Source: Psilocybe azurescens
Lineage: Eukaryota; Basidiomycota; Agaricomycetes; Agaricales; Agrocybaceae
Direction of reading: 5' to 3'
Length of the DNA stretch: 64,000 nucleotides
Assembly: GCA_023853785.1 (NCBI GenBank)
Contig: JAJIRX010000940.1
Span: forward strand, 49,581-113,580
A model generated the notes under the pieces. It made no database searches and was not told the DNA's origin. It saw nothing but the letters and a program-made list of their open reading frames with translations. Positions 47,434 to 59,722 of the stretch are shown piece by piece (positions within the stretch are counted from its first letter, which is position 1; every line of letters begins with the position of its first letter). The position numbers and the translations under genes are program-made.

Positions 47434-50400
47434 ATGCTAGTTGACAAGATGCTTTGTCCTCGCTGCTCTGCCCCATTCGAGAATGAATCAAGGCTTTTAA
47501 GCCACATGAATCAGCCAAAGTCTTGTTGTCATCATGCCTATGAAAATGTTATTCACTTTCGATCCGGAGTTAGTGCCTTGGAAGCGCAAGCAATTGTGCA
47601 GGATACGGGCCTTGAAACAGACAATCCTATTCATTCAGTAGTCACAGCAGACTTCTCACCTGAAGATAACTCTATGGACATCAACCACCGTAATGATCAC
47701 TCAAATGATATGGATGTACACAAAATATTGCCTGAGTCCTCTAGCCCATACTTCAAAGTGGAGTATCCTGGGGCCTCCAAGCAGTACAGCAGAGATGCCA
47801 CTTTTATGGAGAAGTTCAACAAAGACAAATATGCAAACCAACGGATCACAAACCTTTATTATCCTTTTTCTTCGAGGGATGAATGGGAGCACGCACTTTT
47901 TCTCCTACACTCCTCCATGAGTATGAAGGCCATAGATGAATATATTAAATTACAGCTGGTAAGGTCTCCAGTGCACCTCAGACTCAGACCACACGCTAAT
48001 GTCTGATTTTACAGGTAAAGAAAATGTTCCTTTCGTTCTCCACGGCAAAAGATCTCAAGAATCGGGCAGAAATTCTGCCTAGTGGTCCTGCATGGAAAAT
48101 TCGGTCAATAAGTCCAGCGTATCCGACCAAAGCGGCAGTCGTTTTATATTATAGAGATTCGGTGGAATGTATGCAAGCTCTCGTCAGTAGCCCACTTCTC
48201 CAGGATCATATGCAGTACAAGCCTTTCCGTTTGTACAATTCAGCTACCAAAGTAATGTGGGTTTACACTGAGTGGCTGTCAGGCGATGCGGCGCATTATA
48301 TGCAGGTCTGTAATGATAAATTTTATCGCTATCTCGATGTCTCACCCAGAGCTTCTCAGGAAAAGATACCAGAGGGTGGTACCCTCATAGGAGCCATCAT
48401 TTCTTCGGACAAGACCCATATCTCAGCCCAGACAGGAAATCGCGCAGCTCATCCATTACTCCTCAGTTGCGCCAACATCAACATGAACGTTCGAAACAAG
48501 GCCTCAGGCCATTTGTTTGTTCTCCTTGCCCTTCTTCCAATACCAATATATCACCACAAGAAGTCGGTTATCCGAGGAATGCTAGAGAATCAGCTGTTTC
48601 ATGAATGTCTGGATATCATTCTGGGACCCCTCAAGAAGGTTGCAGAGATTGGGATGATGTTTGCTGATCCGTTAGGCAACCTACGGAGGTGCTACACCCC
48701 TATTGCTGCATATATTGTCGACACACCTGAATTGGCACTGATTGCAGGAGTCGGAGCACTGACTTCGTCTGTAACAATGGCAATGTACAAGAATTTTGGG
48801 GACGACTTTTGCCATCCACCAAGAACCGGTGCATCAACCCTTAAATCCATTGCAGCACTGGAGGCTAAATACGACCCATGGGAATTGGAAAAATTCAAGG
48901 AAATGTCATTCGAATTGTATCATCTTAATGGCGTGAATCGTCCTTTTTGGCTTGACTGGCCGCTATCTGATCCTTCAATATTTCTCACCCCGGAGCCCCT
49001 CCACCATTGGCACAAACAATTCTGGGATCATGACGTCAAATGGTGCATCAATGCTGTTGGAGCTGCCAAGTTGGACTTTCGCTTTTCAGTTCTTCAACCT
49101 CGGACTGGATACCGACATTTTAAGGAAGGGATATCAGCCTTAAAACAAGTAACAGGACGGAAACATCGAAACATTGAGCGCTACGTGGTGGCACTTATAG
49201 CTGAAGCAGTTTCCAACGATTTCGTTTACGCTGTTCGCTCTCTGATGGACTTTCGGTACCTCGCTCAGTCTCGCATTATCGATGAAGCAGAATGCTCCAA
49301 AATTTTGAGCGCCTTAAAAGGCTTCCATGATCACAAGGACGCTATCATAGCTGCTGGTGGTCGACGTGGAAAGAAGAATGTTATCATCAACAATTGGCAC
49401 ATTCTCAAAATCGAGTTTTTACAGAGTGTGGTTCCCAACATACGGTTAAACGGGGTTGCAATTCAGTGGTCGGCAGATACTACAGAGCATGCTCACATCA
49501 AAGTTGTGAAAGACCCTGCAGATACTGCCAATAATCAGCGCTACGAGCCTCAGATATGTCGTCATCTTGATCGAATGGATAAACTTCGCCGGTTTGATCT
49601 TGCTACGTCTATTCGGGAGGCAGGAATCAAATTTTGTGACCCGTCAGAGGAATTGGAATATGAATCAGATCCCGACGACGAAACCACCAAACTCACCGTC
49701 AACACTACTTCAGAACTTCTCAAGCTTATTAATTCTGTTACACCCATGGCTGGGTTGACTACGGGAAGGCTTGTCAATTATTTCTACAGAGCCAATCTCC
49801 TGAAGCAGGGATCTATCAACGCGCCTACACCACTAAGAACACATCAGAGCTCGAAGAACGTCGCTTTTCATCTTTCACGCGACCCCAGCTACAAGAGAAC
49901 AAGCATCGATGATGTTGCCCGGCTCTTCAATCTTCCCTGATCTACGTCCGGCAATCGCGAGATTATATAACGCGAGTTGTTAATCTGCATGAACGAGACC
50001 CCTCTGCAACCACCAATACTGCTCACATCGACAGCATCGGAGGCAAGCGCAATGCAGCCGCTGGTTGTGACCTCCCCTATACCAGTTTGGAGGTATGGAA
50101 CAAAATTTGCCTTCAAGCTACTGCATACCATTATCCCCACAATATCCTTCCACATGTAACAATCAATGCCTTTCCACCATCAGAGAAACGGGCGTATGGG
50201 TTTTTTTGACTCAGCAATTGCAAATATGGATCCAAACTACATATGGCCTCAAAGCAGCCTCAAAGGTGACTTTGAAAATTCTAAAGCTATAAAGAACCAT
50301 CTAATTCTATATATCTTAGGACATGCTGTGGTCGATATTCGTTTAATTTTTCAAATTGTTCCTATCTCTGCGAAGCTACCTTCCCGCGATATCACTGACA

Positions 50401-50721
50401 GATTTCTTACATATGCACAACATTTTGATATCATTCCTCAGCCTCCAGTTAGAGGAGCCAGGTTCCGAGGTCCTTATCCAGAACTGTCAACGTCAATGTA
50501 TATATTGAAAAGGAGCAAACGTGCAGGTGGGCGGCCCTATGGCGGACATCCTCCCATTAGATCAACTTCGTGCTCTCGCTGATTTGATTCCGCGGATGGG
50601 AGCTAAAGCTAATCATTGTCTTACAGCAAATAACAGTCATAGTTTGAGTCTTGATTTCCGTCTGAACAAATTCTTTGACAAAGAGATGTATTTGGCATTG
50701 TCATCAAAAGCTGTAGTATAG
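47434..50721 (+). pseudogene. Plavaka-family transposase
   Basis: Starts at the ATG at 47434 with a C2HC-like finger (CPRCSAPFENESRLLSHM). Exon 1 ends at 47958; a 56-bp intron (47959-48014) leads into the long exon. A second intron of 54 bp is at 50266-50319. Landmarks: YYPFSSRDEWEHALFLLHSS, VMWVYTEWLSGDAAHYMQ, GGTLIGAIISSDKTHIS (catalytic Asp region), FADPLGNLRRCYTPIAAYIVD and the C-terminal LNKFFDKEMYLALSS. Small frame slips at about 49938 and 49965, and another at about 50525, break an otherwise open 1000-residue protein. It ends 430 bp before the right end of element B, as expected for that element's own transposase. Confidence 0.92.
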
Positions 50722-50734
50722 AGCAGGTCTGCTA

Positions 50735-51155
50735 GTAGGCTGTAGTAGAATACTTGTACAGTTCTGTATTTGTATCCCAAATCTATCGCCTCATGCTGCC
50801 TTTCTATTTATAAGCTGAAGTGAACTGATCACTGGTACTGTAGTATACAGACTATTTGGACTGTGGAGATGAGGTATATTGTGTGCTGTTTCCTTGCTAT
50901 TCTCTGTTGTTCAGGCTCTCCTTATAGTTTGACCATCAAGTGCTGTATAATGCTAGAGATAATGTAATGAATACTATTGAACATTATACAACATTGGAGG
51001 TATACTATCGAGGAAAACCGATGCTACAGAATACTAGGGAGTGCTATGTATTGGTTGGTGATGTATTATGTAATACTTTGATGGTTTGATGCTACGCGAT
51101 TTAAGCGTGATGCTACGGCTCACTATAGCTGAAAATCAGGATTTGCTGATGTACC
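50735..51155. repeat. Element B right terminus and subterminal TGCTA repeats
   Basis: GATGCTAC/GTGCTATG units lie at about 50732, 50950, 51022, 51042, 51090 and 51110, ahead of the terminal GCTGATGTACC. They are inverted relative to the left end. Confidence 0.7.
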
Positions 51156-51158
51156 CTT

Positions 51159-52292
51159 TGCGGCCATTAGAAACAAAAGTATATCGTGGCTCAGAACAGA
51201 TAGTGCAGCTATCCAAATCGACGAAGGGCCCAGTGAATGCATGGCAGGAGTTTATACACATATCGTCATGGACAGAAACAACACCGCTGATTTCTTCAAC
51301 CTCTTTTGGCAAGATGATAGCTGAGGATGTTCATGCCAGGGAAGCATTGAACGATTGCCTGCCGAACTGCACTATATATCGCTTCAGAAGCATTCATGCA
51401 AGCCATATATAGGTTGACGGAAAGCCGGAGACCAGGATCGGAAAGGTCAATTGGCTCAGTAATTGGGTCTCGAAGGCGTTCAGTTGTAACTTCATCCAAT
51501 TTTCCGTTGTCAAGTGTCGCATTTTTTATCAGTTCAATAAAAGTCTGTGCAAGCTTGAGACTTTCAATGCATGAGGGAGTAGGAATATCTTCTATATCTT
51601 CGTCGTCGCTTTCAGATGCAGATGGTGAAGTCGGTACCACAGGAACTAGGCCAATGTTTAGTGCCTCGGTTCTCGCACGGAGCTCTTCCTCCTCGTCTTC
51701 GGATTCACTGGCAGGATCAAGAGGCTCGTTTTCTTCTGAATCTGATTCAAGTGCCTGAAGATGGCGGCGTGGGTGGTGTAGCATGTTCTTGTCAGGTAAA
51801 TCGAGTTCCTATTCATAATTCATAATTTGTGATTTCAAAGACCATAAGAGTTTTCAATTAGCTCACTTGAGAAAATTCGCCGTGATCAGAGGTGTTGTTC
51901 TGATTTATTTCTGGGCAGTCTTCCACAACCCCTCGTAAAACTCATCCATATCGTCTACTGTGTAGTCTTCATTTAGCACATGTTAAAATTATCCGTGAAA
52001 TTGAACTCTCAGTGCGACGTTCGTAGGCCAAAATTAAATGACTTACCAAACCAGGTTCGTCCTTTCTGCGCCGTTTGTTTGGCCACTCAACTTGTTCTCC
52101 TTCTGAATTCAAAGAGTTTCCGCTGTCGTTGTCACTATCATGCTTTGATTGCTCGGGGTATTGTCGTTGGTCTCGTTGTGCTGCGTCTGCAGCTGCTATT
52201 TGAGCCTGCCTTTCGGTGTGTTTCTTAACTGTTTTTGGATCACGCATAGCCCCGTTACAATTGGGAAAAAAGCAGGGCCTCTTTTTAGCCAT
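51159..52292 (-). pseudogene. Tnp2-type transposase of element A, N-terminal part
   Basis: Begins MAKKRPCFFPNCNGAMRD (C2H2-like start) at 52292. An exon follows at 51296-51784 with an acidic region and IELIKNATLDNGKLDEVTTE, SDPGLRLSVNLYMACMNASE and FPGMNILSYHLAKR. After a 1-base frame slip it continues EVEEISGVVSVHDDMCINSC, HAFTGPFVDLDSCTICSEPR and YTFVSNGRK, where element B begins. This is exactly the part missing from 27421-29553. A further frame slip lies near 51910. Confidence 0.82.
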
Positions 52293-52815
52293 TTAATACA
52301 ATGTGTAGAAACTGTGAAGGAGGTACGGGGACGTTGGATGCAAGGCAGCTGAACAGCAGCACAAACTCGAGCTAATCGATGGCAAAAACTATTTTTAGAT
52401 TTTCCTGTCCGTCTGCACTCATCCACCGATCATCCCAGCACAACCCAGATCTGACCAGTTCGTCTCGCTCTGCGCAGATCCCAGCAGAACCGATTCTCAC
52501 TGGGGTTCAACGTTTAATCCATCCAAACTCGTAGATTGCAGTTTATCATCATGCTATCGTCAGTGCCCAGGCTCCAGCGACCAAGCCTCTACGTTGCAAG
52601 TTGTGTAAATTTTTAAGGGCAATATATTGGCAGAATAATTTACCAGTCCGAAAAAAGGTTCAAATTACATAGAGAATTATACGCGTATGTATAGTACACT
52701 GAAAACGAAATGAAGAACCAAAAACACAGAAATCCGACCGCAATCAATCGCAAATAAGCTCGTCGGGATCGTAAACAACTTCAGCAGGACTCCTACCAAA
52801 TGGTCAGCTAACAAT

Positions 52816-55330
52816 TCAAATCGCTAATGGGCTTACAAAATTACCTTTGTTCGATGCCCTAAATGACAGTGATAGTATCAGCGCAAGTTGAAGGGGTGTC
52901 ATGGATACACACATTACTATCCTTCCAGGCAATCTGGCCTTCAATTCCGTCAGCCCAAATGATAATATTATATCATACAACACTTGATAGTACACCGGCC
53001 CAGAGTTGCACCTGAGGTGAGGGCGCATAGGAAGCTTCGACGTATCGGCCATCACGAGGCAAAGAGTGGAGTACATGTCTAGAGTCTATGTTCAGCCGTG
53101 ATGATGGAAAGGAGCCGTAAATTCTTGCCTGGATCTTCATCCACCCAGCGGGAGTTACTTTTAGGTCCACGATAACATCGTATTTTTGAAGTCACGGATT
53201 GAAGCTTTGACGCATCCTCTGACTGACGACAATAGGAGTCTCTGTATTCCTCAACTTCAGAAACCTTGGTATTCTGAAGTGGCGATGATCGTCGTTCATT
53301 GTCAAAAATGCGATGTTTGATCACATGGCAATTACATACATACATTGGGAAGAATGACACCGAATGCTCCAGAAATCAGAGTACGGCCATCCAGTTGAAC
53401 TAATTTTTGGGCCGAGCGTGCGATGTGCTCGGGATCCTCGGGGTTGAATAAAGGACACAAATTGGTACCATAGGCATATTTCGAGACTCTTGCCCCTACA
53501 AAATGATCCAGATAGAAGGAAACAGCACCATCCGCTACAGCCTGGTTCTTTTCATGATAGTTAGCATACAAATACCACGATCGATGTGTCAGACACTCAT
53601 ACATGGCGGTCAGGGCGGCATATATCCAGGGTATCATCAGAGAGCCTGGCCTTCAGGTTCACGAATAGCCAGTGGCTGGCCGCAAAGCCGCCGACAAGAA
53701 AGACAGACTGAACCACGATAATGTTTTGCCGTTCAGTGTATCCATCTCAGCGATGAGTGGTGGAATATAATTCACCGCAATTTCAGTCTTTGAATCCGCA
53801 CGCTGTTTCCCGATCGATTCCACTATACATTGAATGGATGGTTCAAAGAAGAAAGCTACATCGGAGCTAGATCAGATAACTGTCGCTCAGCGAAAAGATG
53901 AGCTCATAAACTTATGGCACTCACTCAGGTAATTTGAGTTGTCCACTTCGAATATTCAGTAAAGGGTCTCTATCCCCACGCCTTCCGAATTTAATGTACT
54001 GCGCGTCGTCGTCGTTGTGGAATCGGAGCTTGGTACCCTTGTCAAAACATTCAGCGATGTTCGGGATATCATCAATAAAGCGAGAATTTTCCAAAAGGTC
54101 TGTGACATTGAAAAAATATGGTTAAGTACATAATAGCAAGGAATGTTTAAGCCACAGACTCTCGAAGTAATTCCTCGCACTGCTGGTCACGAAGACCAAC
54201 CCACAGCTCGTAAGGAAGTTGGGTTGTGAACATAGTTTCAGAAGTCATACACCCTGGAGCAACCAATTCTTCGAACGATTGTGTGTCCTGGGATGTTTGT
54301 TTATACGCGGTGATATCGACGGTCCCTCTGCCTGCATCAACAATGAAGATGCCCTTTCCTTGCTATGAATAACCAGAAACTTTAGGTGGCAGATCCATTG
54401 TGCGAGGACGGACGATGCTCACCTCCATAACGTGGGTCATCAATCCCTCCTGAATACAGAAGTGCAAGCTAGCTTCACCCTCTGTAACGAACGAGAGACG
54501 CTGCTGCCCAGCCGGACTGTTTGGAATCAAGCCCGCCTTTACTGCAGCCCGCCGCATCTGGCTCTGCTGAATTCCTTCCCAGCCGTTCGGATGTGTGAGC
54601 ACAAAGTCGGTGCGGGTGTCGAGATTCTTCCACATGTCGGCCCCGTTGGGGTGTTTCCTCGATATACGTCCGCGCACATTGGTGGAGGTAGCGTAGAAAG
54701 TCGGCGAAGACGTCTATGACCGTCTTCCCTTTGGGAAGAGGTGGGATGGTGTGGCTGGCGATCAACGCAGAGCTGGGGCTTTGGGGGCGCAAGTGAAGTT
54801 TGAACCTGAAAGATCAAGGCACAAGGGTGAAAACTATGCACAATCTTTTGGAAGAACAAAGAGAACTTGCCATTCCGCCTTTGTCCATTCTTTGTCTTCA
54901 GCATCGGCTTCGATGCCCTCTCGCTTCGCTTCTGCACCCACAGCGCGCACTTCTCCGTGTTTATCGTAGTGGATAATTGTGGGTATCTTGGAGTTACCAC
55001 CAACATGGTCCTCAGCGGGAACCTGCGTTTCAATGCATCGTGAATAGACCTGACGTGAAAGGGCAAGTTGGAACAAGATATACACACCTTGTTACTGATC
55101 GAATCTCAGCAACTTCTCCCGGATTAAGAATACTGCCAAGCAGAACCCAGTGTTCAGATGAAAGATTAAGGAGTAGATATTGCACTAACCTGTATGAGAT
55201 GCCGCTGAAAGTAGTCTTAACGCCAAAGGCGAGGACAAGCTTGCCTTGGGTGCCGCTGTAAGGCTGCCTGGTTGATATAACTCGACAAAGAGATGAGTCC
55301 AGTAAAATAACAGGTATTCGTGTATCTGTG
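52816..55330 (-). pseudogene. Hsp70/HSPA12-like protein pseudogene
   Basis: An Hsp70 ATPase-fold family typical of agaricomycetes, read in order on the minus strand: STRQPYSGTQGKLVLAFGVK, TTFSGISY, NPGEVAEIRSVTR, EDHVGGNSKIPTIIHYDKHG, EVRAVGAEAKREG, ADMWKNLDTRTDFVLTHPNG, WEGIQQSQMRRAAVKAGLIP, FVTEGEASLHFCIQEG, FIVDAGRGTVDITAYKQ, YDIILSFGLTELKARLP. Introns of about 55-65 bp separate them. The first phosphate motif DxGTT reads GVKTT and the second DAGGGT reads DAGRGT, so nucleotide binding should be lost. A frame slip after RTYIEE (about 54660) adds to the decay. Confidence 0.85.
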
Positions 55331-55968
55331 CGATTTATATCATTATGCCCGCGGTGAGACATAACTGGCCATCCAGAAACTTTGGATCTGCGGTTTCCAT
55401 GAATTTCCAAGCACGATCGGCTACGATGATATCATTGTACATACCTGCAACATGTTCGCGTTAGCAACTTTGTTCCAAAGACCAGTGCATACAGCTTTCA
55501 TTCTCTACTTCAGAATCCCCGTCTTCATTTCAAGTCCCAGTATCGCATTTTTGCATGATGCATGTGTAGTACCGTGACACTCAAATTGAAAGGAGGATGC
55601 AGGAAACAACGGAGTCTACGGAGAAGATGCAACAACGCGCGACGCAGGACTGAACTGTGACGTAGCGTGATTTCCCACACAATGCACTCAATATCGAAGT
55701 CGTAACTGCTAACTCGTCTGTTTCTGGACGGGGCTCTTGGACCGGCGTCAGAGGTATTAGCAGTCAAAGAGTTGGATAGCGAACTTCCCTGAATCCTGAG
55801 CGCTTAGCCATAAAATACGTCTGGATCCGAAATTTTTCAAAACAATCATCCCAGTTTTTGTGATCGGGTACAACAAATATTGAGACACCAAAATAACCTA
55901 CACAACTCGAACAAAATCCCGAAACATGGATCAAAGGCGAGACTGCCACGAACAGCATTGACGGTTCG

Positions 55969-57100
55969 ATGATCTTGTCGATAGTGAATAAAGTTACCTC
56001 GATTTTGCAGTCTAGCAGCCAGGAACCCAGCGACGTACAACCGACAGGACAGCCAGGACTGAACGTTTGGGTTCAACACGACAAATCCCCAGATCTCGAG
56101 CCGAACGCTAAAATAACACACACCCATCTCGAAGGTAGCCAGGCAACCGATAATAGCACACCGGTGGCTATAGAAGTAAACGATGGAAAGACGAAGTAGA
56201 GAAGTCCCGTGAATTAGCTCGGTAAGTCGAGCGATTGAAAAGGTTGTTGCACTTGACAAGGGACGAACTGAATTCAATGAAAAAGAAATTGAAACACACA
56301 AACGGGACACTCGAGAATTATGACAGCTACTTGCACAGAAATATAAAGAAGCACGTCGCCGGACAGAGGCCGCGCAACAGCAGACACGGGAATACAGAGA
56401 ACATATCCACATGAAGGACCAAGAGAACGCCTTTTTCCAAGAAAAATACGCGCATCTGGATCCAAAGTCAATGAGATGGCGAGGGTATTGCAGGAACCAA
56501 ATGGTGAGCTAAAGGGGTCCACATGTTCTTGATCACATCCGACCAGTACTCTGGCGCCGATATCATCCAAATGGTCGACGCGTTGAATGTCAATATTTCC
56601 CAGCTTGCTACTTTTGTAGTTGAACTGATTGAGGATGAGACGATGTCGGTCAGCTATGAAGAGCGTACCCCGAAGCTGAAAACTTGTCAGCACCCTTTGA
56701 AAACAGTTTCCGACACAATCGGGACAAAGCTATGCACACATCTTGCCAACAATTCACCCAAGTCCGAACAAAGAAGATCCTCTACCGCTGCAGCTAGAAA
56801 TCCAAAGTTATTTGACGAATTGGTGCACACAAAGAATGTCTGTCTTTCCTGTAGAACTACAGAAGTCAGTCTTTGACGACTTATACGAGAGGATAAAATC
56901 ACCCGGTATGTCGCCAAATATATGCTGTTGCGTCTTTGATATTCTGACGGCAAAGTAGAGGCTAAAGCAGTGTCGCGAAGATGGAGAGCCATGACAAGTG
57001 CCCAGATACAAGATCCCGACAGTAAAGGGGTCGTCGAGGCCACAGCAAGACCACCCATTTTTGTTATACCTGTGCAGCTGGTCCTCTTCGGGCGCATAGT
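55969..57100 (+). pseudogene. Agaricomycete coiled-coil gene family, decayed
   Basis: The plus-strand remains start MILSIVNKVTSILQSSSQEP at 55972. A long coiled-coil part in shifting frames follows (QKYKEARRRTEAAQQQTREY, DQENAFFQEKYAHLDPK), then ADIIQMVDALNVNISQLATF and VVELIEDETMSV (56523-56700). The last block is a signature I recognise from many uncharacterised mushroom proteins. Stops are frequent between 56200 and 56520. Function unknown. Confidence 0.55.
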
Positions 57101-57475
57101 CGCATAAGTCGATGACGGCTATAGAAAATAAGTTATTTGTCACCATAAAGCAGAGCGCCCATTTGAAGAAGTCGATCCATCAAGGGATAACGACTGCTGA
57201 ACTGCTGACGTGGAAATTGATTTCATTCACAATCCGAAAGATTCATTTGACGGCGACGCCATGGACAACAGCTACAGCGATGGTGTCAGCGATTCTGTGG
57301 AGTGCGACGACGGGAAAGAAGCCACGCACTTTGTACAGTCGGAATGGGCCTGCGGAAGTCCGTGAGAAATAAGGAGAGCCACTAGATTCTCATATGAATG
57401 TGCTCCTGAAACCCAAAGTCGCGTTGAGCTCGGTTTTGGACGATCCCGTGGGTAGTGACGACAATGCATATCAGA

Positions 57476-58090
57476 CTACTTGAGGTGTTGAGATGGCGGA
57501 TGTTGGACGAGCTTGAGTTCGACGAGGTGAATGCGGACTTTTTGCATTTTTTTCATCTTTCTTCTGTTCCTGTTGAGAGAAACGAATGTCAACCTTGTGA
57601 GGATTATGATATGATGCTCTCCCGAAGAAATTGACATACCCCACTTGCGTTTAAAGCGAGCCAAAACCGAACTTGGTTTGCCCGCTTTCAAATCTGCTTG
57701 AGCCTCCATTAATTCAACAGAAGCAAGCAACATCAGAGTGAAGTGGATCTAAGATGGCCTGAGCATTCTTGGACGAGAGTTGCTGTGAGCACGACGTGTT
57801 AAGTTTTCCTCGCATGTATTCTGTAGCGATGGTGTTATCTCCTCGCATAACCTAATGTCAAGAGGGTGATGATGTTAAATGGTTTGGAGACCTGAAATCG
57901 ATGAGACATATGCCAGTCTGCGTAAATTAGATAAAAACTCACCTTTGTTTTGAGAGAAACAAGGTAACGGGGTATTTTTGCCCACAATCCCACCGACTGT
58001 AGAATAAAGATGTAGAACGACAATAAAACCATAACAATGCCAACTCGACCTCAAAGAATCGGCCCGATGACGTGGGCATGTTGTGGGCAC
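57476..58090 (-). pseudogene. Unidentified small gene, two or three exons
   Basis: Minus-strand pieces GDNTIATEYMRGKLNTSCSQ, SKNAQAILDPLHSDVACF, then in another frame ELMEAQADLKAGKPSSVLAR, FKRKWG, an intron of about 65 bp, and EQKKDEKNAKSPHSPRRTQA up to a stop at 57480. The basic, Ser/Pro-rich end is reminiscent of a nuclear protein, but I recognise no domain. At least one frame slip lies near 57735. A plus-strand reading at 58255-58602 just beyond has no recognisable features. Confidence 0.3.
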
Positions 58091-58609
58091 GACTGCATCC
58101 TGGGGTAGATGTTTTCAGATGATGCGAGCAGCGAATCCCTTCGGATCTTGTTGTCAATGTCAGTGAGAACTTGTCGCTTTGTGTAGCTCTCTGGCAGGAC
58201 AATCGGTCAACATCTGAACATAAGTCAAGGTGACGGTAAGTCGGATAAGATCAATTGAAAACACTGCCTCACCAATCAATTCAGAATCTTGTGAGCTTGA
58301 TCAGAACGATAGGCAAAAGTTTAACTATTCTTAACCAATTCATCTCTCAAAGCAATATTCAGGTCAAAAGTAAATCTGTAGGGGAGAAAGCAAGAGAGAA
58401 GTCATGGACTCGTGGCGGTTCTTGCCATCAATTCCATTTATTTCCACGGCAGGACTGGGGTTGGCTGCGGGATCAATCTGTAGACCGCCTAAGCCATACA
58501 TACACCACCTATGGCAGAAAGATATTCGTGGAACATATGCTCAAGTGCTTAAGCGCCGACACAATACCTGCTAAGGCTGCATTACTGCGAGTAAGTGTTT
58601 GATTGTTTT

Positions 58610-59722
58610 AAAGGTTCAGATTCTGATGTCCATCAGCGTTTCAACTTTCAAAGACAACCTTCGCCGAAAATGGTGATAATATGACAGGCGATTCTGGAAG
58701 TATGCGGTGTACCAGGAACTCAAGGCTTCAGGGACCAAGGCAGCTGCGAAGAGTAGTAACGATATCGCCGATCCACCTGGTGATAAATGCTATTGAAGGG
58801 AATGTCAGATGTTCTCGTAACCTATCGCGAGGGGGGGGTTAATAAGATATCTCCAGTTCGTTGACGGTTCCACTTTCCTTTGACTTTTGAGCTCATCACT
58901 GTGGGAAGTGGGAACAGTATTATGTGGTGTTAAATCACCGTTAAGTCAAATTTGCCGCTGATTAATGCTGCCGACCCGGATCAGTGCTTTCACACACCAA
59001 TTATTAGTATTACTTAAGACATATTAAATGGTGTTAGCTGCATCCATCATATTGTGACGTTTTAAGACACTGATTATTAATGAATCAAAATGCCTGGCAA
59101 CAAGCTGTGTGCAAAGCACTTATTATTAGCGAACCCATCAGTACAGCATATAAAGGTGCATGTTAGGCGGCATTTAATCCTCCTTATCATACAAGTGTTT
59201 TCTCAGCTCTGGGAGTCTCTAAAAATTGTATTTCCTCCCAGAATTAGTGATGTGCCAGCTTAGGCTTGGCCTGAAAGCCCCAGCTTTGGCCTGGCTTTAG
59301 GGGCTCAGGCTTCACAAAATTGTGAACCAGGCTCCAGGCCCAAATTCAGGCTTGGCCCGGCCTGGCTTGGGCTCAGGCTGGGGCTTTCAGCAGTAATTTC
59401 GCATTTTTAAGTGCAAAAAATTAATATATATATGTACTTGTATGCAGATAATATATTTTATCAACACAATACCATTAATTTTTCATGTATAGGGTGTAAA
59501 TCAGTCATGAAGCATTGAAGATAGAGTTGCTAACAATGTTTTTGATCAAATTAAAATTCCAATGAAACTTACCAAATTTGCTCTTCTGTATTGCATTGTT
59601 GTTTGTGGTGAGATATTTGCTGCAGAGTGTGCTTGCAGCTTAACACTTCAATCAAATTTTACAATGACTAGTTTGTCACTGGGAAGGAAGCTTGCGCTTT
59701 TAATAATCATACTACACAAAAT
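58610..59722. other. Non-coding stretch
   Basis: I see no gene here. A run of eight or nine G lies at about 58830. A block at 59244-59395 starts TAGTGATGTGCCAGC and is filled with GCTTGGCC/CAGGCTT units, which looks like one end of another element with a subterminal minisatellite; no partner end is visible. Confidence 0.5.

Larger units (their letters stand above)
29557..51155. mobile_element. Element B: 21.6-kb cargo-bearing Plavaka-type transposon (proposed)
   Basis: Left end GGTACATCAGCAAAATCAG; right end read inwards GGTACATCAGCAAATCCTG. The flanks are CTA (left) and CTT (right), a 3-bp duplication with one mismatch; TTTGC (29549-29553, 51157-51161) is an alternative 5-bp match. Outside both ends lies the same host gene, the element A transposase, whose protein reading stops at one end and resumes at the other. 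TAGCA motifs repeat eight or nine times in the first 300 bp, and their complement TGCTA six times in the last 430 bp. Inside are a Plavaka transposase (47434-50721) and several unrelated genes. The size is far above that of ordinary elements of this class. Confidence 0.75.
24096..52510 (-). mobile_element. Element A: CACTA/Tnp2-type transposon split by a 21.6-kb insertion
   Basis: The ends are inverted repeats: left TTCAACCCCAGTAAGAACC and, reading inwards from the right end, TTGAACCCCAGTGAGAATC. The similarity continues into GTTCTG. The trinucleotide CGT flanks both ends (24093-24095 and 52511-52513), the 3-bp duplication typical of CACTA elements. Inside are a minus-strand Tnp2-type transposase in two pieces (51159-52292 and 27421-29553) and an orphan gene (24539-26922). 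Removing element B leaves about 6.8 kb, an ordinary size for this class. Confidence 0.8.

Noticed and set aside
58255..58602. 115-residue plus-strand protein
   Set aside because: No recognisable domain and two frames are equally open; left as undetermined.
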